From an uncultured Caryophanales bacterium (GTDB lineage: Bacteria > Bacillota_I > Bacilli_A > RFN20 > CAG-826), in assembly GCA_946612115.1 (NCBI GenBank), contig CAMOEI010000007.1, positions 1 to 64,000 of the forward strand: 64,000 bases of DNA, given 5' to 3'. Each line of letters begins with the position of its first letter. The first letter of the stretch is position 1. A program made the translations under genes and the position numbers. The notes under the pieces were generated by a model. That model saw only the letters and a list, made by a program, of their open reading frames with translations, was not told the origin of the DNA and searched no databases. Below are positions 20,943 through 32,379 of this stretch, piece by piece.

Positions 20943-21641
20943 ATGAAAAACTTATTAAAAATCGGATTAGCTTTGCTGTCTATCACTTCATTAGCCGCCT
21001 GTGGCTCTAAAGGCTATAGAGAACAATCAGCGGATGCTTTCTATCTTAAGCACGCTTATTCCTTTGATCCTACGACAGTTAAAAGTGGCCAACATTTGTT
21101 AAGCGGTTTTTACCATAACACCGAGGAATTTGGCTCAAAGGTGATTATCTCTCTTATCCATAATTCCGATGGTGACCACGGAACTGGTGGAAGTGGGCAA
21201 CAATATAAATACATCGAAGAATTTTTAAAGAAAAGAAGCGATGTAAGTTTCTATTGCATCTACATGGATTCCTATTTGGGCGGAGGCAAATACTATAAGG
21301 ACAAAATAAACGCCAAAACCGGAATGGCTTATGGAACTCAAATTATCGATACGTTCTATAACAATAACCTTGCCGATATCATGGATGAAGCTAAAGAGGT
21401 CTATATGAATTCTCCTTTTGGAAGCCATGACTATGATTTAAACGTAAAAGGCGACTTCTCTTGGGTCTATGGTTGGGGATTAAACGATCCTATCCCATTT
21501 AACTTCTATGTCGATAATACAGAAACTAAACCTAGCTACCATAGCAAGATATATCAATTAAGCGAAATATATCCATTCCATTTCGATTCAGTTGAAACGA
21601 TTGAAAATATGGTGGATCATCAAGGCTTCTTCAAAGAATAA
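20943..21641 (+). CDS. Lipoprotein of unknown function
   Basis: Lipobox LAAC in MKNLLKIGLALLSITSLAACGSK. Confidence 0.65.
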   Translation: MKNLLKIGLALLSITSLAACGSKGYREQSADAFYLKHAYSFDPTTVKSGQHLLSGFYHNTEEFGSKVIISLIHNSDGDHGTGGSGQQYKYIEEFLKKRSDVSFYCIYMDSYLGGGKYYKDKINAKTGMAYGTQIIDTFYNNNLADIMDEAKEVYMNSPFGSHDYDLNVKGDFSWVYGWGLNDPIPFNFYVDNTETKPSYHSKIYQLSEIYPFHFDSVETIENMVDHQGFFKE

Positions 21642-21888
21642 GAGCTCACTTCGTTGAGCTTTTAAATTGACTACATTTCTAGTAGAAAAACTGAAAAACT
21701 TCGATACTCGTTAATGTAATTTTGAGAACAAAGACTTATCGAAAAAGCCTTAAAATTGTTAAATTTTTAGCATTTTCGGTGTTAGAGATATGGAAAATAA
21801 GCATTTTTCGTGTTAGAGAAGGCCACAAAGTTATTAAATGGATTGATGCTTATGCGTCAGTCCTTTTATTTTTTACTATCAAATTGTT

Positions 21889-21949
21889 ATGGAAAAAGAA
21901 GCAAAAAAAGAACTGCCATCGTAATATTATCGCTTGTGTTTTTAACTAG
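21889..21949 (+). pseudogene. Frameshifted relic of a paralogue of the 38209-38622 gene
   Basis: Frame-corrected MEKEAKK-RTAIVILSLVFLT resembles MEKETKNRIAIVIISLLLLT. Confidence 0.5.
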
Positions 21950-22010
21950 AGATTGGTCAGTTCATTAATAAGTGGTTATAAAACAAAAAAAGGATTGTTA
22001 AACAATCCTT

Positions 22011-23042
22011 TTAATATACTAAGATGTTCTTACCTTTAGATTTACCTTCGTACATCTTTTTATCGGCTAAGGAAATCCATTTTTCTAGTTTGATATCGTT
22101 AGCGTAATTAACCGCTCCGATAGTGATAGTGATTTTAATTTTGGTGTTGTTGAATTCAAATGTTGTGCCTTCGATTTTCTTTCTAAGCTCTTCAAGTTTT
22201 TCTTTGGCGACATTTTCTTTAAGAAGAATAATAAATTCTTCTCCACCATATCGACAAACGTAGTGATCACTTAATGTTTCAGTGGCGATTTTAGCGACTT
22301 CCTTTAAGACATAGTCTCCAGTAACGTGACCATATGTATCATTGATGACTTTGAAATCATCAATATCAAATATCGCTAAAGTGTAGTGGTCTTTATTAGA
22401 TAATTGTCCATAATAGTCATATAGACTATATCGATTATCGATTTGAGTTAATTCATCAGTTCTTGATTCGTTCATGATTTTATCTTCAAGAGAGAAAGCG
22501 TATTTTAAGAAGACGATAAAATAACTAGCCATGAAGATAAAGACAATAATTGAGTGAAGTGAGAATAAGGTTACTTCAAGCCATTTTTCAACGTGATAAT
22601 AAGGAGTGTTAAAAGCGGTAACAAAATATAAAATGAGATAGATTAACATTGATAATCCAACCCAGACTATCGAGCCTTTAATTCCTCTTTTCTTGGAGAA
22701 ATAAGTTGTGAAGAATGAAACGACACATAACCCGATTAAGTAAAAGGTGAATCCAGTATTAAATCCAGTCATCACAGTGGTAACTCCGATAAAACCGAAG
22801 AAGAGATTTCCACAGCATAAAGCGTAGATATAATATTTTTTCTTCCAAATTAATAAGAAGAATAATAGATACACTGCAATAATTGCCGCATCGATAACAA
22901 CAAGAATGTTTAGCTTAGAAATGATAAATAAAACGAGATAGAAAACATGCAAAATCAAATAGGCGATATTTGCTGCATAACACGTTTTAGCAATCGTTTT
23001 ATATTTCTTGACGTTATCTGCTGTAATTGCTGTTTTACCCAT
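22011..23042 (-). CDS. Diguanylate cyclase (GGDEF domain) with N-terminal TM region
   Basis: RTDELTQIDNRYSL, DIDDFKVINDTYGH, RYGGEEFIILL. Confidence 0.9.
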   Translation of the reverse strand: MGKTAITADNVKKYKTIAKTCYAANIAYLILHVFYLVLFIISKLNILVVIDAAIIAVYLLFFLLIWKKKYYIYALCCGNLFFGFIGVTTVMTGFNTGFTFYLIGLCVVSFFTTYFSKKRGIKGSIVWVGLSMLIYLILYFVTAFNTPYYHVEKWLEVTLFSLHSIIVFIFMASYFIVFLKYAFSLEDKIMNESRTDELTQIDNRYSLYDYYGQLSNKDHYTLAIFDIDDFKVINDTYGHVTGDYVLKEVAKIATETLSDHYVCRYGGEEFIILLKENVAKEKLEELRKKIEGTTFEFNNTKIKITITIGAVNYANDIKLEKWISLADKKMYEGKSKGKNILVY

Positions 23043-23095
23043 CAAATTTATTATATTACATATTATTCTAATTTTAGTAAGACTAATTATCATCA

Positions 23096-23458
23096 TTAGA
23101 AGGTGATCATGTAGCTCAAGATGGAGTGTATGGTTCAGATAAAGATACCTTTAGAGGTAAATATAATTTCTATATCTTAACTAGTGGAGGTAGTTTCTCT
23201 TGTGGAAATCATTTACCTCAAATTTGTAAAGAAAATGGTTTAGCTAAAATCATTGGTCAAACCAGTGGAGGAGGAAGTTGCTCTATTTCTCAAATTTCAA
23301 CTTCTTCTGGATTCATTTATTGTGGATCTAGCGAAAATGTCGCTGTTAATAAAAGCGGAGAGTCTTACGTTCATGCGGATAATGGAGTCTCTCCAGACAT
23401 CATAATTAGTGAAGAAGATTTCTATAATCGTAATAAGATTAATGAATTACTTAAATAA
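23096..23458 (+). pseudogene. C-terminal remnant of an S41-type peptidase
   Basis: KYNFYILTSGGSFSCGNHLP..IIGQTSGGGSC resembles the S41 catalytic core; N-terminal portion absent. Confidence 0.55.
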
Positions 23459-23524
23459 TCATTAGGTCAAATCAGTATTTTTCAAATCAAAATAGTGTGT
23501 TAAAATAATTTTTAGGAAATTGAT

Positions 23525-23962
23525 ATGAAGAAATTATTTATCTATTATTCTCATACCGGAAACGGTGAAGTGGTCGCTGAGCACTTTTCCGATGAAGGAG
23601 TTGAGGTTAGAAGAGTTTATCCTAAAAAAGATTTACCAAAATCATTTTTCTTTGGAATTTTAGCGGGTGGATTCCAGGCCACAATTAAAAAGAAAGCTAA
23701 ATTAAACGACTTTGATAGTGATATTTCTAGTTATGACCATATCTATATTGGTTCACCAATATGGAACGCGAGATTTTCTTGTCCGATTAATACAGTATTA
23801 GAGCAATTAGATTTATCTAATAAGAAATTAACATTCGTCTTATATTCTGGAAGTGGAGAAGCCGATAAAGCGGTTAAAAGAATTAATAAAGAATATCCAA
23901 ATTCAGAAATTATCATCTTAAAAGAACCGAAAAAATATTCGGAAGAATTAAACAAATTATAA
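23525..23962 (+). CDS. Flavodoxin-like protein
   Basis: MKKLFIYYSHTGNGEVVAEHF and IYIGSPIWNARFSCPINT. Confidence 0.8.
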   Translation: MKKLFIYYSHTGNGEVVAEHFSDEGVEVRRVYPKKDLPKSFFFGILAGGFQATIKKKAKLNDFDSDISSYDHIYIGSPIWNARFSCPINTVLEQLDLSNKKLTFVLYSGSGEADKAVKRINKEYPNSEIIILKEPKKYSEELNKL

Positions 23963-23975
23963 AAATAGAGAAGTA

Positions 23976-24788
23976 TTAACTTCTCTTTTTCTTACTTAAC
24001 AATATTTTCTTAATGATCCAGTTTTGTAGTCTTTGAGGCAAAGCATTAAGGATTAACAGCAACGGATTTCGATTAATTTTATAAACGTATTTTGGTTTCT
24101 TTTTCTTTAAGATTTTACTTGTCAATTCTGCTATTTTAGTTGGAGAAATCTTTTTAGATTCTACTGAATCAACGATATCTTTAAATTTTTCTGCGTTATA
24201 TTTATATAACTTTGTTTCTTTGGTGAAGTTATCCACTTTTGAAGTAGAGACATCTAATAATGTAGTGTCCACCGCCCCTGGACGGATAACAACAACATAT
24301 TTATTTAATAATTGAAGCTCCATTCTTAAAGAATAGGCATATTTTTCAATTGTGGATTTGGTGATGCCGTATATTCCAGTAAACGGTAAAGGATCTAATG
24401 GACCAAGTTCACTAGAAGTTATGATGATTTTTCCTTTTTCTTTTAATAGAGGAAGAAAGACTTTGTTTAAGCGATATATCGCAAAAACGTTGATATCAAA
24501 GATTTTAATAAAATCTTCTTCGCTCATTTCTACTAGAGAATTTAAGTCGTAGATTCCCGCCATTGAGATAATCGCGTCAACTTCGTTAACTTGTTCGCTA
24601 ATTTTCTTATAAGCTTCTTCAATAGAAGAGAGGTTTCTTAGATCTGCTCTAACAAAAGTTAGATTATCTAATTTCTCTTTTGGTTCTTTAATATCTAAAC
24701 CAAAAACATGATAGCCTTCGTTAACTAATTTAGTTGCGGTGGCTAACCCCATTCCTCCAGAAACACCTGATAAAATTATGTTTTTCAT
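23976..24788 (-). CDS. Short-chain dehydrogenase/reductase
   Basis: SGVSGGMGLATA, YGITKSTIEKY (YxxxK). Confidence 0.88.
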   Translation of the reverse strand: MKNIILSGVSGGMGLATATKLVNEGYHVFGLDIKEPKEKLDNLTFVRADLRNLSSIEEAYKKISEQVNEVDAIISMAGIYDLNSLVEMSEEDFIKIFDINVFAIYRLNKVFLPLLKEKGKIIITSSELGPLDPLPFTGIYGITKSTIEKYAYSLRMELQLLNKYVVVIRPGAVDTTLLDVSTSKVDNFTKETKLYKYNAEKFKDIVDSVESKKISPTKIAELTSKILKKKKPKYVYKINRNPLLLILNALPQRLQNWIIKKILLSKKKRS

Positions 24789-24866
24789 CTTTTACATTAT
24801 AAATAAAATGTTTATATAAATAAAATGTTGTATAATTCTAGATTAGAATAGAGGTATTTAACTATT

Positions 24867-25226
24867 ATGAATTATGATAAGCCACGTATTGCGTCTACAG
24901 TTATTATTGGGATCATCTTATTAGTTGCCTATGTTGTCAGTATTTACACTTTTGTAATTTCTTCATCGATTACTCAAGAGATTATAAGTAAAAATAATAA
25001 TCCAGGTGCTGTCGTTGCAATTATTGCGGTATTACCATTCCATATCATCGTTGGTGGAATTGTCTTAGTCGCTACTGGATTTACATTAGGCTTCTCAATA
25101 CCAAATAGAAAATCGACATTAAAGACCATTAGAGTTCTCTCTTATGTCGAATTAGGATTATCAATTTTCCTAATCGTCGCATGGATAGTAATATCGGTTG
25201 TCCTATTTGTCTTACTCGCTAAATAA
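24867..25226 (+). CDS. Small membrane protein
   Basis: Three to four TM segments. Confidence 0.5.
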   Translation: MNYDKPRIASTVIIGIILLVAYVVSIYTFVISSSITQEIISKNNNPGAVVAIIAVLPFHIIVGGIVLVATGFTLGFSIPNRKSTLKTIRVLSYVELGLSIFLIVAWIVISVVLFVLLAK

Positions 25227-25227
25227 G

Positions 25228-25254
25228 AATCTTCGAAAAGAAGGTTCTTTTTTA
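25228..25254 (+). terminator. Intrinsic terminator
   Basis: GAATCTTC-GAAAA-GAAGGTTC plus U-tract. Confidence 0.65.
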
Positions 25255-25294
25255 TTGAATATAAAAAGACTAGATGTAATAATTTTATTTGAAA

Positions 25295-25387
25295 TCAAGA
25301 GTAGATGATTTGCGTTAAGTGCTATTGGATGGGAGGTCGCCAATAGACGAAGGACTTTGTCCGCGGTAAATCATCGCAGCCGCTTGA
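25295..25387 (+). ncRNA. Tetrahydrofolate (THF) riboswitch
   Basis: AGTAGATGATTTGCGTTAAGTG...GGATGGGAGGTCGCC...CCGCGGTAAATCATCGCAGCCGCTT matches the recalled THF motif; P1 TCAAG/CTTGA; upstream of an ECF S-component. Confidence 0.92.
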
Positions 25388-25403
25388 GACTTCACTTTTT
25401 AGC

Positions 25404-25424
25404 ACCTCCCCGTAAACAGGAGGT
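25404..25424 (+). promoter_or_regulatory. SD-sequestering hairpin downstream of the THF aptamer
   Basis: ACCTCC (25404-25409) pairs GGAGGT (25419-25424), the Shine-Dalgarno for ATG 25432. Confidence 0.7.
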
Positions 25425-25431
25425 TTTATTT

Positions 25432-26019
25432 ATGGGGAACAAAATCATTCAGAGAATATGCGTTAACGCGATCATGATTGACCTATTCTTAATTCTTGGA
25501 TTTTTAAGAATTAGAGTAGGGGGCTTTTTAGAGATTGGCTTTGGTTCAATTGTTATCGCTTTTGTCGCTATTTTATATGGACCAGTTGATGCGGTGATTG
25601 TCGCCGCATTAGGAGAAACGATTAATCAATTGTTCTTCTCTCCTTATGGGGCTAGCCCGACTTTACCGCTTTGGGTTTTGCCGGTTGTCATAAGAGCGTT
25701 ATTAATTGGATTAATCGCCTATCGATATAAGAAAAAAGGTGATCATGTCACAAATCACATTGCCATATATTATTTCTCGCTTATGGGTGTAGCCTTATTC
25801 GTTTCTGGATTAGATACTGGTTTACTATATTTAGATGGAATAATCATGCATTATCCAGTTAGCTATACATTTGTTCAAACAATTGTCCGTTTCTTCTCTT
25901 CTCAAGTAACCGCGGTAATATGCGCTTCAATTACTTTACCTCTATATAAAGGAGTGATGAGAGCGTTACCTCGATTAAGAAAGAAAGACGAAGAATACGA
26001 ACAGAAGCAAAAAGAATAA
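25432..26019 (+). CDS. folT: Folate ECF transporter S component
   Basis: ECF S-component topology downstream of a THF riboswitch; ATG 25432 with GGAGG preferred over 25357, which lies in the aptamer. Confidence 0.82.
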   Translation: MGNKIIQRICVNAIMIDLFLILGFLRIRVGGFLEIGFGSIVIAFVAILYGPVDAVIVAALGETINQLFFSPYGASPTLPLWVLPVVIRALLIGLIAYRYKKKGDHVTNHIAIYYFSLMGVALFVSGLDTGLLYLDGIIMHYPVSYTFVQTIVRFFSSQVTAVICASITLPLYKGVMRALPRLRKKDEEYEQKQKE

Positions 26020-26047
26020 CAGGCCTAAACAATTAGGTCTTTTATTT
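26020..26047 (+). terminator. Intrinsic terminator
   Basis: GGCCTAA-ACAA-TTAGGTC plus TTTTATTT. Confidence 0.65.
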
Positions 26048-26174
26048 TCCAAAAAACGCTGAAAAATGGTTATTTTTGATAAATTTATAGGTAAAACCCC
26101 ATTTATTTTTATAAAATTCTTGCGTATGGGCGTATATGTAAGATAAAGTAATATTAGTTTTAGGAGATTTTAGT

Positions 26175-27845
26175 ATGAAAAGTCAACCAAATAAAAGACG
26201 TGCGCTTATCGCTATGTTAATCGTCACTCTTGTTTTCACCGTGTTATGTATTGGTGCTTCAGTTGCCTACATCATCATGGTTGTCGGCGATTTCCAAGCA
26301 GTGTTAATGCCATGGATCAACTCTGTCATCGAGTTATTTACATATCCATTCCAAGGCGATCCAAGTCAATTACTACCATTAATCTTATCGATTTCAAGTT
26401 TAGTAGTTGCTGCATTATTCGTTTACATGATTGTTTTTGGAATCATTTATGTTTGCATTAAAAAGAAACCTGGATTTATTGCCTATTTGATTATGCTATT
26501 AGTCGGTTTAGTCATCGGTTTAGTGACAATTGCTAGAGGACAAGTTGCATATGAATTAATTATGGGCTTATTTAAAGGCTCAACCCCTATTGCTCAAGGT
26601 ATCTTTGTTATCGCGATGGCGGCTTTAGCAATCTTAAGTTTCATCTTCATCGTCATTACCTACATTATGGGTATGGTCTACGCTGGTAGAAGACAAGAAG
26701 TTAAGATTGAAGAAAAAGCTGACGCAATCGCTGAAAACGCTGAAGATCCAGAAGTCGTCCAAGAAGCTGAAGAGATTAAAGTCGAAGCTCCTGTTGAACC
26801 AATCGTTGTCGAAAGCGAACCAGAACCAGAACCAGAAGCTTTACCTGAACCAGAAGAAGAAGCTGTTGAAGAGCCAGTTGAAGAACCTGCTCCTGAAGAA
26901 GAACCGCAAGTTCAACCAGAACCAGCACCTCAACATGTCGAAGTCAACGTTAATAACGCACCTTCACCTGCACCAGCTCCTGCAATTGATCAAAATCAAT
27001 TAGCTTCCTTATTAAGAGAAGTCGTTAGAGATATCGTCAGAGACGAAATCGCTAGAAATAACGCCAATCAACCTCAACAAGTTAGAAATAGCGAAGGTGG
27101 AAATCAAACCATTACTGGCGCCACCTTTGGTGGACCACTTGTTGTCCAATATTTCAATGGTGGAATTAATGGAGTAACTCAACCTTCTCCAGCTCCTCAA
27201 GCAGTTGAACAAAAAGTTGAACCAGCTCCAGTAGAAGAAAAGAAGGAAGAACCAGCTCCAGTAGAAGAAGTTAAAGAAGAACCACAACCAGAACCAGTTA
27301 GTGAGCCAGTGGTCGAAGAAAAACCACGTCCTCTCTTCCAAAAGAAAGAAGAAGCTCCAGCTGCTCCAGTTGTTGAAGCTGCTCCAGCCCCGGAAGCTCC
27401 TAAATACGAAAGATTAACTTTCGCTGAAAGATTGCTTCAATCAGATAGCGATTTACATGACTTATATAATGAAATTAAGAATGAAATCTTAAGCTATGGA
27501 GTCAAATCTCGTATTTCCGCTAATGGTGATACCTTCAGATTACATAAGAAAATGTATGTCAGAATCACTGTTGCTGGAAAATCATTAAAGCTCTACTTTG
27601 CTCTTAACCCAGAAGATTATGCTAATAGCACAATCCCTGTCCAAGATGCATCTAATAAAGATATGTATCAAGACATCCCACTCGTCTTTAAAGTTAAGTC
27701 CGGTTTAAGCGTTAGAAGATGTAAAGAACTCATCCAAGACGTTATGGAAAAAGATGGCTTAGAACAAGGCGAAGTTGGTAAAGTCAACTGGATTAAAGAA
27801 CTTAAAGCTGAAATGAAAGCAGCGAAGAAAAAAGAAGCTGAATAA
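26175..27845 (+). CDS. Membrane protein with Pro/Glu-rich linkers and conserved C-terminal domain
   Basis: Four to five TM segments, EPEPEP/APVEE linkers, C-terminal FRLHKKMYVRITVAGKSLKLYFALNPEDY. Confidence 0.65.
   Translation: MKSQPNKRRALIAMLIVTLVFTVLCIGASVAYIIMVVGDFQAVLMPWINSVIELFTYPFQGDPSQLLPLILSISSLVVAALFVYMIVFGIIYVCIKKKPGFIAYLIMLLVGLVIGLVTIARGQVAYELIMGLFKGSTPIAQGIFVIAMAALAILSFIFIVITYIMGMVYAGRRQEVKIEEKADAIAENAEDPEVVQEAEEIKVEAPVEPIVVESEPEPEPEALPEPEEEAVEEPVEEPAPEEEPQVQPEPAPQHVEVNVNNAPSPAPAPAIDQNQLASLLREVVRDIVRDEIARNNANQPQQVRNSEGGNQTITGATFGGPLVVQYFNGGINGVTQPSPAPQAVEQKVEPAPVEEKKEEPAPVEEVKEEPQPEPVSEPVVEEKPRPLFQKKEEAPAAPVVEAAPAPEAPKYERLTFAERLLQSDSDLHDLYNEIKNEILSYGVKSRISANGDTFRLHKKMYVRITVAGKSLKLYFALNPEDYANSTIPVQDASNKDMYQDIPLVFKVKSGLSVRRCKELIQDVMEKDGLEQGEVGKVNWIKELKAEMKAAKKKEAE
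27219..27269 (+). repeat. Two copies of a 21-nt coding repeat
   Basis: GAACCAGCTCCAGTAGAAGAA at 27219-27239 and 27249-27269. Confidence 0.8.
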
Positions 27846-27865
27846 TAATTAAGTTTTAAACCCCA

Positions 27866-27893
27866 AAAACTGGCGAGTAATCGTCAGTTTTTT
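27866..27893 (+). terminator. Intrinsic terminator
   Basis: AAAACTGGCGA...TCGTCAGTTTTTTT. Confidence 0.75.
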
Positions 27894-27973
27894 TATACGC
27901 ATGTGCAAAGTAATAATAATTATGATATAATCCCTTATCGAACAGTTAGTTCAAGATCGGAGTTGGTTAATTA

Positions 27974-28990
27974 ATGCCTGATCCCAGTATATCCTGGATT
28001 ATCATTATAGTACTTCTATTACTTCACTTTTTCTTTTCAGCATCAGAGACCTCATTTGCTTGCGCAAATAAGTATAAGATGCAAGTTAAAGCGGAAGAAG
28101 GAAGTAAAACCGCTAAAACCTTATTAAAAGTAATCGATAAATATGACCGTGCGTTAACTGTCATATTAATTGGAAATAATATTGTTGCTATCGCTATTTC
28201 TGCCATTTCGACAGTCTTATTTTTGTCGATGTTTTCTTCTACTGGATTAGTCGAGACAACAATCTCATTATTATCTTCGATAATTATGACTTTTGTCGTC
28301 TATATGTTTGGAGATACTTTACCTAAGACAATTGCTAGAGCTATTCCAGACACCTTATCATTAGCGTTTACTTATCCAATTTATGTCTTAATGATTTTAT
28401 TTACTCCAGTCGCGGTTATTTTTGAATTAATCGTTAAGGGATTTGAAAAAGTTTTCAAAGTAAAAAGCGAAGAAAATATCACCGAAGAAGATCTTCAAGA
28501 AGTTGTTGAAAAAGCCGCGGAAGAAGAGATGATTGATGAAGAACAAGCAGAGATTGTTCAATCCACAATCGATTATTTAGACACTAACGTTAAAGAAGTT
28601 TTAACTCCTAGAGAAAAAATCTTTGCGATAAACATTAAAGATTTAAACCATGAATCCTTACAAAAGATTTTGATTAACACAAATTATTCTCGTATTCCGA
28701 TTTATGATAAAGTCTTTGATAACGTCATTGGTATATTAAATACCAAAATTTATTTTGAAGAATATGAAAACGATGTTCATGTTTCTATTAGAAGTGTTTT
28801 ACAGAAACCATATTTTGTGAACACTAAAATCATGATTGATGATTTATTTAATGGCTTTAAGAAAAGAAGAACACATATCGCTTTAGTTAGAGATAACCAC
28901 AATAAAATTGTGGGTATGGTGACTATGGAAGATGTATTAGAAGAAATTGTTTCCGATATCAGTGAACCTCAAAGGAGAAAAGCCTTATGA
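27974..28990 (+). CDS. CNNM/CBS-domain membrane protein lacking the CorC_HlyC domain
   Basis: DUF21-type TM region and CBS pair; ends shortly after the second CBS. Confidence 0.83.
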   Translation: MPDPSISWIIIIVLLLLHFFFSASETSFACANKYKMQVKAEEGSKTAKTLLKVIDKYDRALTVILIGNNIVAIAISAISTVLFLSMFSSTGLVETTISLLSSIIMTFVVYMFGDTLPKTIARAIPDTLSLAFTYPIYVLMILFTPVAVIFELIVKGFEKVFKVKSEENITEEDLQEVVEKAAEEEMIDEEQAEIVQSTIDYLDTNVKEVLTPREKIFAINIKDLNHESLQKILINTNYSRIPIYDKVFDNVIGILNTKIYFEEYENDVHVSIRSVLQKPYFVNTKIMIDDLFNGFKKRRTHIALVRDNHNKIVGMVTMEDVLEEIVSDISEPQRRKAL

Positions 28991-30255
28991 TCGCTTGGTG
29001 GTATTGGTTAGTAATCGCAATTTGTTCTATTTTCTCCGCCTTCTTTTCTAGTGCGGATATGGTTTATTCTATCGTTAATAGAGATAAATTGCTTTCAGAA
29101 GCAGAAAGTGGAAATAAAACCGCTAGTTATGCTTATCGATTTGCCTGTGATTATGAATTCTCTATCAGTTCTATTTTATTCGGTAATAACTTAGTTAATA
29201 TTTTAGCTTCCTCTTTAGTCACGATTATTGGGGTTAATTGGAATGCTGATTATGGAACGATTGTTTCCACAATCATCTTTACTGTTTTTATTATTGTTTT
29301 TGCAGAATTCATGCCAAAAGCGTTTTCTAAACGTTTCTCTTACTCTTTGAGTAAGATTTACATTTATCCAATGCTTTTCTTTAAATATGCTTTCTATATT
29401 TTTGTCTGGCCAATTTCTAAATTGTTTATTTTGATTGGCAAACTTTTCAAAAAGAAATCTAAAGAAGAAGATCAAATTGATGAAGATGTTATTTCTGAAA
29501 TGGTCGATGAGATTGAAGAATCTGGTGAATACGACGAAGATGAAGCAGAACTCGTTAGAAGTGCTTTAGAAATCAATGATATCGAAGCTCATGAAATTAT
29601 GACTCCAAGAGTGGAAGTCTTTGCGATTGATATCAATGATGACATTAAAGAAATCATTAAAGAAAAAGAGATTTTTAAGCATTCAAGAATTCCAGTTTAT
29701 GAAGGCACGATTGATAATATTATTGGTATTTTACCAATAAAATCTTTAGCCCAGGCTATTTATTCTCATGAAGAAATTAATTTACGTAATTTGATTTATA
29801 AGCCAATCATAATTCCAAGAAATCGACAAGTTTTAGATTTATTAGAAGAATTTAAAAACACTAAAGTACATATCGCAATTGTTATCGATGAATATGGTGG
29901 AGTGGAAGGCATTATCACTATGGAAGATATCTTAGAAGAAATCGTTGGAGATATCTTTGATGAAACCGACGAAGATGAAGCAGAATTTATCGATAACGGT
30001 AATGGAACTTATATCGTCGATGGTTTAATGAATATTGAAGATTTCTTTGAACTTATCGAATATAAAGGTGAATTTGAAACCGATTATGAAACTGTTGGAG
30101 GATTCTGTCAGGAAATCTTAAATCGATTTGCTAAAACTGGAGATAAATTTGTTTTCGCAGATAGATACGAAATTGAAATATTGTCTGCTGATACATATAC
30201 AGTTGAAAAGATTAGAGTAGTGGACAATAAGTTTAACGAAGAAGTAGAAGAATAA
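28987..30255 (+). CDS. CNNM/CBS/CorC-type transporter (hemolysin C family)
   Basis: DUF21-like TM region, EYGGVEGIITMEDILEEIVGDIFDE, CorC_HlyC-like C-terminus. Confidence 0.88.
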   Translation: MIAWWYWLVIAICSIFSAFFSSADMVYSIVNRDKLLSEAESGNKTASYAYRFACDYEFSISSILFGNNLVNILASSLVTIIGVNWNADYGTIVSTIIFTVFIIVFAEFMPKAFSKRFSYSLSKIYIYPMLFFKYAFYIFVWPISKLFILIGKLFKKKSKEEDQIDEDVISEMVDEIEESGEYDEDEAELVRSALEINDIEAHEIMTPRVEVFAIDINDDIKEIIKEKEIFKHSRIPVYEGTIDNIIGILPIKSLAQAIYSHEEINLRNLIYKPIIIPRNRQVLDLLEEFKNTKVHIAIVIDEYGGVEGIITMEDILEEIVGDIFDETDEDEAEFIDNGNGTYIVDGLMNIEDFFELIEYKGEFETDYETVGGFCQEILNRFAKTGDKFVFADRYEIEILSADTYTVEKIRVVDNKFNEEVEE

Positions 30256-30258
30256 ATT

Positions 30259-30288
30259 AAAAGCCCTGATTTAAATTCAGGGCTTTAG
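30259..30288. terminator. Bidirectional intrinsic terminator
   Basis: AAAGCCCTGA...TCAGGGCTTT between convergent genes. Confidence 0.75.
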
Positions 30289-30307
30289 TTTAATTTAATT
30301 CATTAAA

Positions 30308-31669
<1,362 letters not shown>

Positions 31670-31676
31670 TTAAATT

Positions 31677-32207
31677 TTACTTCTTCATATATAATCGATA
31701 GATAGTGTCAGTTATTCTTTCAACTGAATCTTTGCCGTTGCTGTCGATGACATAATCGACTTTGGCAATGCGATCTTTTTTAAAGGCGATACGATCGTGA
31801 GCGATACGGCTTTCAATTTTATCAAAATCATCGCCTCTAAAGATCATTCTTTCATGTCTAGTTTCTTCGGTAGCGTCTAAAAAGAAAGTCATAATACTAG
31901 GATCACCAAGAGCGATATAGCTTTTTAATCCTTCAGGATCAATTACGACACATTTGTCTTTGGCGATTTGATCTTTGGTGGAACCATACATTTGACCGTT
32001 ATAGGTGGTATATTCCACAAATTTATCTTCTTTGATCATCTGTTGAAATTTCTCTGGAGTCACAAAGAAATAATCGACTCCATCGACTTCACCTTTTCTT
32101 TTTTCTCTTGTAGTGGTTGTTACTATCTTAGTGATACCGTATTTCTTTGCTAAAAATTTAGCAACTTCTGTTTTACCACTGGCACTTGCACCTGCTAAAA
32201 CTATCAT
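31677..32207 (-). CDS. gmk: Guanylate kinase
   Basis: GASASGKTEVA, TTTTREKRKGEVDGVDYFFV. Confidence 0.9.
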   Translation of the reverse strand: MIVLAGASASGKTEVAKFLAKKYGITKIVTTTTREKRKGEVDGVDYFFVTPEKFQQMIKEDKFVEYTTYNGQMYGSTKDQIAKDKCVVIDPEGLKSYIALGDPSIMTFFLDATEETRHERMIFRGDDFDKIESRIAHDRIAFKKDRIAKVDYVIDSNGKDSVERITDTIYRLYMKK

Positions 32208-32379
32208 GAATTTAATATAGTATTCTTTACACTACTTATCAATCTTAAAAATTTTATTTTTATTAAAAGCGATTGTCCCTTATAAAAAATGAAAAAAAAT
32301 ATATTCCTTTGGAATATAAAAATTTTGTTGTCCAAAAAATTAAAACGAAGGCCGTTTTTCTCCCTATTAATAAGTGAGA

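Noticed and set aside
21769-21819. Possible mini-CRISPR from two 20-nt repeats 31 nt apart
   Set aside because: Only two imperfect units, an 11-nt spacer and no cas genes.
21722-21949. 75-aa plus-strand ORF
   Set aside because: Spans short repeats and a frameshifted relic; no coherent protein signal.
26707-27003. Gln/Leu/Lys-rich overlapping ORF
   Set aside because: Frame-shifted reading of the EPEPE-rich linker in the 26175-27845 gene.
27012-27341. Trp/Phe-rich minus-strand ORF
   Set aside because: Mirror of the Pro/Glu-rich coding repeat on the plus strand.
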